A stretch of DNA of 64,000 nt, taken from contig QJNS01000185.1 in assembly GCA_004154925.1 (NCBI GenBank), positions 62,001 to 126,000 of the forward strand. The letters are read 5' to 3'. This stretch comes from Monosporascus cannonballus. Its lineage: Eukaryota; Ascomycota; Sordariomycetes; Xylariales. Below the pieces are notes generated by a model that saw nothing but the letters and a program-made list of their open reading frames with translations, was not told the origin of the DNA and did no database searches. Below are positions 34,628 through 45,320 of the stretch, one piece after another; positions within the stretch are counted from its first letter, which is position 1; each line of letters opens with the position of its first letter. The translations under genes and the position numbers were made by a program.

Positions 34628-36197
34628 ATGGCGGAAGATGCTCAAAAGGCCGCTCGAGAGTTCATCAGAGAACTTTGGAGTCTTCAAGGTGTATCGTATG
34701 CCGTGGTTGCGACACGGTACTATAACAGAATTTCGACGCTAGGATGGCGAAGCCTAGCATGGGATGACTCCCTTATAGCATTAGCAACCGTGAGTAGCCT
34801 CTCTTCGCCTAGTGCAGTGGGCCTTATCTAACACTGCTTACGGCGGCGCAGCTTGTGTATACCGCCGAGTCGGTGATGGCCCACCTGGTCGTCGCCTACT
34901 GGAAAGGGCTGGCTAATAACGCCATGACTGATGAACAGAGGCGTCTTCTGGACCCTTCTTCTGAAGAATGGTGGCTGCGAGTCAACGGCTCAAAAACTCA
35001 TGTGGTTGGCCTTTTGCTTTACACGACTTTGCTCTGGCTGTTGAAGGCCTGCTGGCTTGTGTATTACGCTCGTCTAACGTAAGTAACCGCATATTCCATG
35101 ATGATGTTAGCTAATACGTATTCAGGAATGGAGTTCATAAGAAACGTAGGATGATCAAGTGGGGGGTTCTTGTCATCGGTAGCACATATGTCGCTTGCCT
35201 CTTAGTAGCATTCTTCAAGTGCATACCATTCAACCATCAATGGCAAATAAACCCAGCCCCTGGAAGTAAGACACCACGTCGATTTTGGTGAGATTGGTGC
35301 TTATGAATATCGAGACCGTTGCATGCCTGCAATATCTTTTATTCAGACCATCTTCGTGATGGTCATGAATACCCTCACGGATTTCTACCTGATGGCCATT
35401 CCTATTCCGGTAAGTGATAGTCTGCCTCCTGCCAACGAACATGAAAAGGCACTGACATACTGTTTGCTTATCAGGTAATATGGGTCTCTCATCTACCAAC
35501 ACGGAAAAAGCTCGCCCTTATTATTATGTTCGGTGGTGGCTTTCTTGAGATGGCGTTCGGTATCCTACGTTGCGTCTCGATCCTGACTGTGAGTCACCTA
35601 CCCATTCTCACCTTTGTCTACGACCACCTTCCTTGTCTAATTCATACCTATACTCTGAAGTCGGCATACTGAATATCCACTTAGATAGGCGACATAGATC
35701 CAGCACAATCGGGTTACTGGTCTGTCCGGGAGTCGTTCGTGTCTTTCGTGCTGACTAATTTGCCGTTGATATACCCGCTTTTCGGGGGTGCCTTGGAGAA
35801 GGGCCGTGGCAGGAGCCAAAGCAAAGCGTCTCGCAGCAAGGACAGTCGTGGATATCGTTTGGACAGCTTATCCCGTCCAAAGGAGCAGTCCCATCAACAT
35901 CCACTCTCGATACCGAACGAGACCACCTGGGGGTCGAAGGAGCAGATTGTTGTCGTCCCAGAACAAGTGACCGCTTCCAGTGGTGATGAGGTTCCGCTAA
36001 AACTACACGAAAATCAGTCGGTTTCATCCTCTGAGCAACTTGAAGCGGATCCTGTGTCAAGAAGGACACTGCGGAAGGGGCTTACACGTCAATCGAGGTC
36101 GGGGCAAGACGCCGACGGCATAGTTGTCACGAAGGAGTACACAGTTACAGATGCAGGCCCAGCCACAAGACACATTTCAGAGCTTCCCCGCTTTTGA
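34628..36197 (+). CDS. Fungal rhodopsin-domain integral membrane protein (7 TM), 6 exons, 416 aa
   Basis: Exons 34628-34789, 34852-35078, 35126-35265, 35315-35409, 35475-35588, 35685-36197 (1251 nt, in frame). The introns are 47-96 bp with GT-AG ends. Seven hydrophobic helices can be placed: SLQGVSYAVVATRYY, WDDSLIALAT-LVYTAES, VVGLLLYTTLLWLLKACW, WGVLVIGSTYVACLLVAFF, ISFIQTIFVMVMNTLTDFYL, LALIIMFGGGFLEMAFGIL and SFVSFVLTNLPLIYPLFGG. The GWRSLAWDD motif before helix 2 and CMPAIS before helix 5 are typical of the fungal rhodopsin/PTH11-related family. The last 140 residues are a basic, Ser-rich cytosolic tail. No retinal-binding lysine motif is evident. Roles in this family are largely unknown; some act in host sensing or lie in toxin clusters. 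It looks intact. It is convergent with the cupin gene, whose stop is 199 bp away. Confidence 0.85.
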
Positions 36198-36395
36198 AGT
36201 AGACACCCATAATGATACAGCCAATCGATTAGGACTGGCGTTGGCTCATCGCCGTACGTCCACTAGACTACAGAGTAGAAATGCATAAAGCAAAAGACTT
36301 ATCATCGAGCCGCTAGATATCGAATGCCATAACATTCATCGATATGCCATCGACGTCCATTAGACTACGACCTTCGGGGTTATAATACAACGCCT

Positions 36396-36834
36396 TCATG
36401 CCGAGTCTTTCTCTCGCTGTCCGCAGTAGAACCCTAATCCATAGTCCTCTGTACTGAACGTAATCTTCGATCCTTTCGGAAAGTAGAAAACGTCGCCTGG
36501 CACGGGGTGCACCTTGTTGCCTGCCTCGTCACTAACATCGAAGTTGCCCTCAACAATGACCTTCATTTCATGATACTTGTATTCGTATACAAGGGGCGTA
36601 CCCTTCTCCAGGCGATAAAACCTAGCGGAGATAGGCTTCTCGGGATCGTTTTCCTGACTGTAACAGAGTTAGCTGCACGTCCTTTGGACCGAGATGCGGT
36701 GTTGGCTACGAGGAGAAGACGTCTCCGACAAATGCATTGTCGTTCGCGATCAGAGGGGGCTTGACACCCTGTGCCTTGGCATAATAGGCCATCGGCACGA
36801 TACCGGACTTAGACTCGCTAGACTGAGGTGCCAT
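36396..36834 (-). CDS. EutQ-like cupin protein, 2 exons, 128 aa
   Basis: Exon 1 is 36710-36834 and exon 2 is 36396-36657 on minus, with a 52-bp intron from GTAGCC to TTACAG. The joined protein reads GDVFSS-QENDPEKPISA across the splice. The single beta-barrel shows the cupin pattern FYRLEKGTPLVYEYKYHEMK, then EGNFDVSD, PGDVFYFPKGSKITF and a final GLGFYCGQR. This is the layout of the fungal ethanolamine-utilisation EutQ-like cupin domain proteins, usually about 130 aa. A cupin core binds a metal through His/Glu; here YHEMK carries candidate ligands. Substrate and pathway in fungi are unknown. The splice sites and reading frame are intact. It is the last complete gene before the AT-rich block. 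Confidence 0.85.
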
Positions 36835-37266
36835 GATGGGATTCCCGTGGTTGTACTTTATGCGAGGAGATTATGTAGCTCGGAATGTACTGACCGTCGA
36901 GCACTGTGTGGTAGACTGGCGTCTGAAGCATTATATATAGCCGTTGCCGTGTAGGTGACGAAATCCCGAGATTCGGCCGTGGGGTCGTCGCCTCCGTTGC
37001 AGGACATAACGGGATGCCCGGGCTCATTGTCCGATATCATGGAAGGATTGCAGTGTCCTGCGGGCTATAGCGGGGTTGCAAGATTTGATTGGCTCCTAAT
37101 TAATTATCGATTATCGTACGGAAAGCCACGAGTAGCAATAAGCGTTTATTCTGTCAAAAATAAGATAAATATCCGTGAAACTCCATTTTAAGAACCAGCC
37201 TCCAACTGGGAAGGGTTACTTATCTATATATACATAAGTAATGTAAGGCGTTAATACCTCTATTTG
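36835..37266. other. Spacer, no gene seen
   Basis: Upstream region of the cupin gene and 3' flank of the truncated 37267 gene. No supported frame. Confidence 0.45.
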
Positions 37267-37419
37267 TTACGGCTTGGTCCACCGTAAGAGCTCCAGTATA
37301 TATGAAGCTGTAAGCACCAGGATGATTGCAACAATTGCGATCATTCCACCAATCTTTTGCCCTGGTGGCGTAGCGGTATAAGGCGCAACCGTAACACTAT
37401 TCCAATATTCTTTCTCGAA
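37267..37419 (-). pseudogene. 3' end of a membrane-protein gene, truncated at the transposon block
   Basis: Reading on minus from about 37419 to the TAA at 37267-37269 gives 50 codons: FEKEYWNSVTVAPYT, then a basic Gln/Lys linker, one clear transmembrane helix (IAIVAIILVLTASYIL) and the tail ELLRWTKP. The upstream frame stops exactly where the sequence becomes AT-rich, and no exon can be followed beyond about 37425. It is probably the last exon of a gene whose 5' part was lost or RIP-mutated when repeats inserted. The family is not recognised from this piece. Confidence 0.5.
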
Positions 37420-37723
37420 TTATACTATTAATAGTAAATCTTGTAAATATAGAATTTGTTTTAAAAACTAATATTTTTATTAACTTGACTTAATACATTA
37501 TAACGAAAATCGGTAATAATTAAACGAAAAATAAGGAAATAATATATATTACAAATACCCAAAAATATTTAATATAGAAATTTTCATTTACTATAAAATT
37601 ACTTTTAATATTTTAAATTTAATATTAATTTTTTTTTAAAAAAATGCAATTTAAAATTTAATAAATGGAAATATATTAAGAAAAGTATAATAACAAATAT
37701 AAACTTTGCTTTATAACTTTATA
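37420..37723. other. AT-rich border sequence
   Basis: Extremely AT-rich sequence between the truncated gene and the first recognisable LTR remnant. Probably RIP-mutated repeat or leaked host sequence. No feature is supported. Confidence 0.5.
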
Positions 37724-38200
37724 TATAACGGCTAAGCGATTTAACTAACTATTAAATCTAAGTCGTACGGATTTATGTTGATAAAAATATTATAAAAGTT
37801 TAACCAATAAATATAATAATTAATTATATTTCGTGATACCAAAAAAAGTTTAAATAATAAAATATTATATATTATAAGTTATTATTACTAATATTGTGGA
37901 AATAACAAATATATATATGGTTTTTACTATTATCTTAAATATTATTAATTATATTTCTTATGCAAATTATAATCTCTTATAATTATAATTATTTTCTAAT
38001 AACTACCAACGTATTAGTAATTATTTATTACGTAATTTACAAGATAAATCTTATTATTTTTGTTATTACGACCGTTTTCGTAGGCGGGGATTTTTTAAGT
38101 CGTAATAAGATTTTCTTTTTTTCTAAATCTTGTTTTAAGATATTTTTCATTAGTAAATATCCGTTTTTTTATTATAGCTTTCCGTATTTTTAAAACCCGT
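37724..38200 (-). mobile_element. Inverted Gypsy-A fragment: LTR plus end of internal region
   Basis: Reverse complement matches the 3' end of Gypsy-A copy 1. The LTR terminus (TATAACGGC for TGTGACGGC) is at 37724, the ACGAAAACGGTCG segment near 38065-38080, and the adjoining internal sequence runs to about 38200. Heavily RIP-mutated; no duplication is identified. Confidence 0.65.
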
Positions 38201-38237
38201 TGTAAATCTCGTTCTTTTCTTATTCGTTGTATTAACC

Positions 38238-38608
38238 TGTGACGGCTAGGGGGTTTAACCAACTATTAAACCTTAGTCTTACGGGTTTATGTTGGCAGGA
38301 GTATCGTGGGAAACTGAGCAATAGATACAGTAACGTGTCACGTCTCGTAATACCAAGGGTGCCTTGGGTAACGAATTGTTATTGCAAGCTGAAGGTGTCT
38401 AAATTATGGAAATAACGAGCGTATATATCCTTTCCTAGATCTCGTTGGATCCCTTGGATCACCCCGGATCTATATCAGATAACTGCATGGATCCCGTTGG
38501 ATTCCTGGAATTACTTCGGATCCATGTCACGTGGTTTCGACCCACTTGGGTCCTGTTTCGGTTACTAAGTGACCGTTTCCGAGACCCTCCCTTAGTTGAG
38601 TCATAATA
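38238..38608 (-). mobile_element. Solo Gypsy-A-type LTR, inverted (371 bp), with target-site duplication
   Basis: Plus strand begins TGTGACGGCTAGGGGGTT and ends GAGTCATAATA. Perfect TAACC duplications lie at 38233-38237 and 38609-38613. The first half on plus (the LTR 3' half) matches other A LTRs, but the second half is a different U3 dense in GGATC repeats (38440-38530). It is only lightly mutated inside very AT-rich flanks, so it is probably younger than them. Confidence 0.85.
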
Positions 38609-38732
38609 TAACCTGGTAAAAACCTTTGAAAAGTTTGGTTTTAAAATTATATCTTATTATTAGTACTTTTCGAAAAGTCTTTAATACGAAATAATAAAAA
38701 ATATTTCGTAATAGAAAAAATATATAGCGCGT

Positions 38733-40096
38733 TGTTATGATCTAACAAACTGCGGCCTCGGGAAACGATCATAATAAAAAAATAACTAAGCCATGTGGGT
38801 CGAGCTCCGTAACGGCTTGACAGGATCTATCGTAAAGCCTATAAAACCAGGCTCGATAAGATCGGAAAAACCAAATATAATACGTTTATTATTTCTATAA
38901 TTTAAATAATATTAGTTTGCAATAATAATTCGTTATTTAAAGCACCTTTAATATTACGAAACGTAATATGTTATTATATTTATTATTTAAAATTTTACGA
39001 CATTTTTGCTAATATATATTCGTACAATAAGGTTTAATAATTGGTTAAACTGCCTAGCCGTTATACGTTATAAGCTTTTATTCAATAATACCGTTAAACT
39101 TTAAGCAATATCGTTGATATTATGTTTACTAGTAAGTAACGCGAATAACCCACTTATTAAATCTTTAATAACCCGGATACCGAAATGGAATCCGAAAAGG
39201 AAAAGGAACAGTTTCGTTTTTTTCGTAAAGAAATTTTTCGACGCCTGGATGCCAAAACGAACGTATTATTTAGCTTAAGAAGGATAATAACGAATTTACG
39301 ATATCTCTTTAAGCCGTCTATAAAAAACTTAAGGAAAAAGGAAAAGCTCTCGAAATCGAAAAGCCTTTTCGAACGAACTAGGTTATTTAGCTAAACTTTA
39401 CTAAGAAATGAGAAAAAGTCCTTAAATCCTATAAGTTAAAACGTTTCGATAGAATTTCGATTAAGTTATAATTATTTTTGATTTAATGCCGAACATATTT
39501 CGAGTATTTTCTAATTTAACTGATTACGTTTATTATATAAATTAAATTTGTATTCGAAATATTTACCGGAAATAGAATTATATAGTTCGAATTCGCCATA
39601 AGAAAATATATTACCTTATTAATTAAAAAAAGAACATCGAAAATAATACCAATTTATAATAATTACGAATAATTTAAATAAATATTAATAAAAGGTTTCG
39701 TAATAATAAACGAAAAAATAAAAGCCGGAAATATAAATTTAATAATTACGATAAAAACTGTTAATATTTAATTATAACAGTACGTTCGTTTAGTTAATTT
39801 TTATATCAAATTGGAAATAAAAAATATTAATAATAAACATTTCTAATAATTTAAAAAAATATAAAAACAATTTTTTAAATTTAATAGGCCTAATTATTTG
39901 TCGGATTATATCGTAATAACAGTTAAAATCGACGACCGATAATATACCTACCGTATTAGGGGTATTAAAAGAAAAAAAATAATAAACCTCGCTATACTGC
40001 TAATACCGGCATTTTTCGATACCATAACATTTCTTATCGTATAAAACTAGGACTTATAGAATTAAAGGTTATTTATAAGAAAGATTAAAGCCAGAC
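38733..40096 (+). mobile_element. Truncated Gypsy-A copy: 5' LTR and gag relic
   Basis: LTR 38733-39065 (TGTTATGATC to CCGTTATA), then a gag relic. An open piece at 39185-39394 (from MESEKEKEQF, with FRRLDAKTNV) preserves the gag N-terminus also seen at 40570 and 50904. The gag stops at 40096 within the GGAGCCAGA motif that precedes the zinc knuckle in the other copies, exactly where the next LTR begins. The copy was therefore cut by the following insertion. Confidence 0.8.
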
Positions 40097-41596
40097 TGTT
40101 ATGACCTGACAAGCTGCGGCCTCGGAAAACGGTCGCAACAGAAAAAATTACTAAGCTATATGGGTTAAGTCACGTAATAGCTCGATAGAATCGATCGTAG
40201 AGCTTATAGAGCCAGGTTTGACAGGATCGATCGTAGAGCCTATAAAGCCAGGTTTGACAGGATTGGAAAAATCAGGATATATACGTTTATTATTTCAATA
40301 ATTTAGATAGCTTTAACTGGTAATAATAATTCGTTATCTAAGATACTTTTAGTGTTATAAAATATAATACGTTATTATATTTATAACTTAGACTTTTACG
40401 ATATTTTTATGAATATAAATCCGTACGATTAAGGTTTAATAATTAATTAAACCCTTCAGCCGTTATATGTTATAAGTTTTTATTTAGTAATATTATTAAA
40501 TTTTGAGCAATATTGCCGACATTATGTTTACTAGCAAGCAGCCCGAATAGCCCATTTACCAAGTCCCTGATTACCCGGATACTGGAATGAAATCCGAAGA
40601 GGAAAAGGAAAAGCCTTGGTTTTTTTGCGAAAAAGTTTTTTAACGTTTAGATGCTATAAACGAACGTATTATCCAGCTTAAAAGAAATAATAATAATTTT
40701 ACGACGTTTTTCTAAGCCGCTTATAAGAAACTTAAAGAAAAAAAAGGTTTCCGAAATTAGGAAACCTTTTCAAATAAACCAGGTTATTTAACTAAACTTT
40801 ACCAAAAAATTAGAAAGAGTTCTTAAATTTTTTAAGACAGAATTTTTCGACGGAACTTCGATTAAGTTATAATTATTTTTAACTTAATACCGAATATATA
40901 TTAGGTATTTTTTTATTTAACTTATTATATTTATTATATGAATAAAATTCGTAATAAAATAATTTATTAAAAATACGGCTATTTGGTTTAAGCCAGTTAT
41001 AAAAAAATACGTTATTTCACTAATCGAAAAACGAAACCGAAAAATAATGTGAATTTATAACGATTATAAATAATTCGAATAAATATTAATAAAAGCTTTC
41101 GGAATAATAAACGAAAAAATAAAAGCCGAAATGCAAATCTAGTAGTTACGACAAAAAGGATTTATATCTAATTACGGCAGTAAGTTAATTCAGTTAGCAT
41201 TTAAGTTAAATTAGGAACCAAAAATATTAATAATTAAGTTTTTTAATAGCTTAAAAAATGTAGGAAAATTTTTTAAATTCGATCGGCCTAATTATTTATC
41301 AGATTATATCGTTATGGTAGTTAAAATCAACGATCGACAATACGTATAACGCATTAAAGGTACCAACAGAAAATATAGTAACAAATTTCGATATATGGCT
41401 AATATTAGCATTTTTCGACGTAGTAATACTTTTTACGGCATAGAACTAGGACCTATGGAATTAGGAGTTACGCATAGGAAGAACTGGAGCCAGATTAAAT
41501 ATTATAATTATAACAGGATGGGACATAAGGCAACATGGTGTAAAGCATTTAAAAAGCCCCATTAAGATAATTGGAAACCCGTATTTAAGGGATAAT
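40097..41596 (+). mobile_element. Gypsy-A copy: 5' LTR and gag, interrupted by element B
   Basis: LTR 40097-40467 (TGTTATGACCTGACAAGC to CCGTTATA). The gag region follows from an ATG at 40524, with many stops. At 41500-41541 a CCHC zinc knuckle is readable as YYNYNRMGHKATWC, where two cysteines have become tyrosine (TGT to TAT, a RIP-type change on the opposite strand). The frame then enters the gag/pol junction, which is split by element B and resumes at 48850. Confidence 0.82.
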
Positions 41597-42026
41597 TGTA
41601 ACGAACCTGTCATACATCCACCTGGAGGTATAAGCAGTATCCGAAAAGGGTCTTGATTTGCAGGTAATAATAAGACGAAAAATGATTTAGTATATTCGTT
41701 AAGGAAATTTCAAGGTATTCCTTTCTTAATTAAAAAACAGTACAATTACTTTTAGCTAAAAGCTTAAATTAATAACTAAGGAGCAAAAAATTAAGTAAAT
41801 AGTTATTTACATAAAAAACCCAAACCTTATATATTTTTTTATCCTTTATATCTCTTATGGTTTCTGGGGATCTCGAGAAACCATAATATTTATTGTTTAC
41901 GAATTTCCTAATATCTTTGGAAATTAACAGAAACCCGAGGTTTATCCGATGGAAAATGGAAATCCCGAACGTTTCCAACTTCCTGGGCCTCCTTTGGGCC
42001 TAATGAAATCCTTTTTAAACATAATA
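41597..42026 (-). repeat. Left LTR of element B (430 bp)
   Basis: Begins TGTAACGAACCTGTCATAC, as the solo LTR at 5424 does, and ends at the RIP form of AACGTAACA. Because B codes on minus, this is its biological 3' LTR. Its first 70 bp are almost unmutated. Confidence 0.88.
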
Positions 42027-45019
42027 TTATTTCCTCCTTTCCAGGATTTTTATTCCTAAAGATAAAAAAAATAAATCTTTAATTTTTTTTTTCTTTACAT
42101 TATAACATTATATTTAACCATATCGGACAAATTTCGAAAACGTATCAAATTTTCTATTAAAAATCGTTACGAATTAATTAAATTAATCTTTTAATTTAAT
42201 TTCGAAATTATGCCGTATATACGTTATTTTAAAAAAAAGTTTTTTTGCAAAATATTGGAAAATTAAAAAAGCTGTTAAAATTATTTGGCGGCCAATATTG
42301 AATTTTGCAATAAAAACCATATTTCGCTTTTATCGTTTAAAAATATCCGGGCCGAAAAATTCCGGATAAACCGAAAAAAATATTTAACTATTTAATAACT
42401 TTAAAAATTATCCAATCATATTATTCGGTTAAATCGTTAATCTAAATAATTATATTCCAAAAAAATATCGTTTATTTAAAAAGGATTTAAAAATATAAAT
42501 AAATTAAAAAAACGAAAAAAACTGGATACGGAAAAGGATCGTAAAGAAAAAAAGCAAATATAACTTATTTCAAAGCTAAATATGTTAATAAAATATTTAT
42601 TTTTTTTAATTAAAACGCCATAAGGGTTAATTTAAATAAGGGACCGTTATCGCCTGCAATTTTGGCCGTATTAAAAACGGTCGGTTAAGATTTTGGCGGT
42701 AAAACATCTTAATTAAATTTATCGTATTCGTTAAATGGTTAAATGGTTTTTACGTATTTTTTTCATATAAGTATTTTTTTTATTTAACTAAATACTGGAT
42801 TTTATTTTTAACTATTCTGGAATCTAATATTCGTTTAATTTCGTATTCGTAAAAATCTTTTTCGAATTCTAGGTTTATTTTTAACGGAACGTTTTTAAAT
42901 ATTAATTTAAGTAAAAAAATGTGAAAAATAAGGTATATTTTCATATTTTTAAATAATAATAATCTATAATTAATTTTGGAAATAATTTCGTTAATTTTGA
43001 ATAATCCAAATTTTTTAAAATCAAATTTATCACTAGGTTTTTTTATTTTAATTTGTAAAATATTCGAAATTACGTTTTATTTTTAACGTAATAAATAAAC
43101 CTTATTTTCTTTTATTAAAATTAATCTTTTAATTTTTTTATTATTATAATATTAAATTATCCGTTATTAAAAAAATTATAATTTATTTTAAAAATAAGCT
43201 TAAATCGTTTTAATCTTTATAGTTAATATTTTTGTTTTTAAAGTAATCGTAATAATTTTTGGTATCTTATTAAATGGTTATTTGGATCGTTTTATTTTTA
43301 TATTATGTCCGTATATAAGTATATAAAGAAATACGCCCATATTTTTATTAATTTATATGTTATAAGCAATTTATACTAATAATAAAAATTTTACTTAATT
43401 ATTTTACTAATAATTAACGTAATTTTGCAAATATTATTTTAAAATTTAATTTAATTTTTCGGTTTAATTATCCATTTAAAGATAATATATTATCAAAAAC
43501 TTAAATTTAATATTAATTTATTTAAAAAAACTGGTACCAAATTTTAAAATAAATAACGTATTTCGGTTTAAAACAATTTTTTCAAATATCCCATATTTAT
43601 TAAGGTATTATTTAATAAAAACGTAAGCTAATTATTTTGCCGTTATATTTTCTTTAAAAAGTAAAAAATACCTATATTTAATAAATTTATTAATAATTAC
43701 CCATATTCCGTTATATTTAATTCCAATAATTAAATTTTTAAATAAAAATAAACTAATAATAAAATCCTAAATTTTAATATTCTATATTTTATTAAAAATA
43801 TTAATAAATTATAATAACCCGTAAGGTTTATAATATATTACCTTAGCTTTATTACAAACGTTATAATTCTTAATAATTATTTTAACCATACGGCATAACT
43901 TAGGGAAATCGTATTTTTCTTATAGCCGTCGGATAATTTTAAAAATTCCTTAATATCCATATAATAAGTCCTTATAAAATTCCTTTACAAATTATTTTTA
44001 TTAATCCTTAAGAACATAAATTTTGCCATAATATAATAATTAATCTTTAAGTTATCCTTTTAGCTGCTAAATTTCCTTTTATTTTTTTATATCATAAAAA
44101 TTCCGGAACCGTATTAAAAATTAGGTAATTAATTTTTTTATTATCTTACATAAATATATAATTCCATTTTTATTATATTATAATATTTGCATATTTTTTT
44201 TTAGAATTTTGGAATCGTAATTTCTTTTGCAACTAAAAATATCCGCTTAAATATTTTCCTTTCCTTTAATATAATATATCTTAAAATTAAATTTAAACAA
44301 AAAAATCCATCATTTTTTATATCATTTATTGAATTTTTAAACTTTTATAAATCGCATAAAATTCTTATAATCAAAGTAAATATCGAAAAATTCTTTTATT
44401 CCGTTAAAAAAAAGTTCTTATTCCTTAAAAATATTAATAATTATTAATAACTTTTTGTTATAAATTTAATATCTAAATTTTGTATCTCGGAATATTTTAA
44501 AATAATATATTACTAGGTACCATTTGCCGTTACCTTTTTGCTATTCTAAAATTACGCCCAAAATATATTTTAAAATATTTATCTTTAATTATTTCGTTTT
44601 ATTTAAATTTAACATCCTTACGATAAATCCATTAATAATTACTTTTTTTAATTCTCGGAATATTTTTTTTGCTTCCTTTAAAAGCTTAAATTCTTTTTTA
44701 ACGTATTCCTTAATAGTAAATTTCGTTAAAAACCTAATTATATTTCCATATCCCTTAATTAAGCTGCGTACGTAACCCGTAAATCCTAAGATTTATCGGA
44801 TATTTATAACAGTCGCCTTATTAGGAATAAGCTAATCCTTAATTATTTCCAACTTAAAACGTTAAATTTAAATTTATTTTAATATAAAAATAAATCCCAA
44901 AAAATCCAATTTTTAAATATATTATATACTTTTAATAAAGTTAATTCGAATATTAATTTCGTCCAAAATTTTAAATACTTAAATAATATATTTTTTATGT
45001 TTCTTTAAGGTTTCAAAAT

Positions 45020-45320
45020 AAATAAGGATATCGTCAAAATAAATAAATATGAATTTATCCAAAAATTATCGGAAAGTAATTATTACCAAGTTTTAGAAAT
45101 TAACAGAAACGTTAATAAATCTTATAAGTATTACTTTATATTCGTAAAATCCATATATTATTTTAAATATTATTTTCCATTTTTCTCCTTTAATTATTCT
45201 AATACAATAATAATTATTGCGAAAATTAAGCGCCGTAAACCATTTAATTTTATTAACATTTTCCTTTAAGGTATTCATAAAAATTAAAAAATATCCATTT
45301 TTAATTATAATATTATTCAA
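45020..45320 (-). pseudogene. Reverse transcriptase core of element B
   Basis: An uninterrupted 75-codon stretch (45093-45320) on minus carries RT motifs: KWFTALNF with the metal-binding region changed (expected TALDLR), GEKWKIIFK and YGFYEYKV. The YFDD catalytic box follows near 45030. The Asp of the first motif reads Asn, the expected product of a G-to-A change, so the enzyme would be inactive even if translated. Confidence 0.75.

Noticed and set aside
27647..36834. Secondary-metabolite cluster (monooxygenase, membrane protein, cupin)
   Set aside because: No synthase, transporter or regulator is present, and the genes are widely spaced with a solo LTR between them.
41769..41978. 69-codon minus-strand frame
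   Set aside because: Entirely within the left LTR of element B.
44524..44775. 83-codon plus-strand frame
   Set aside because: Antisense shadow inside the pol region of element B, which codes on minus.
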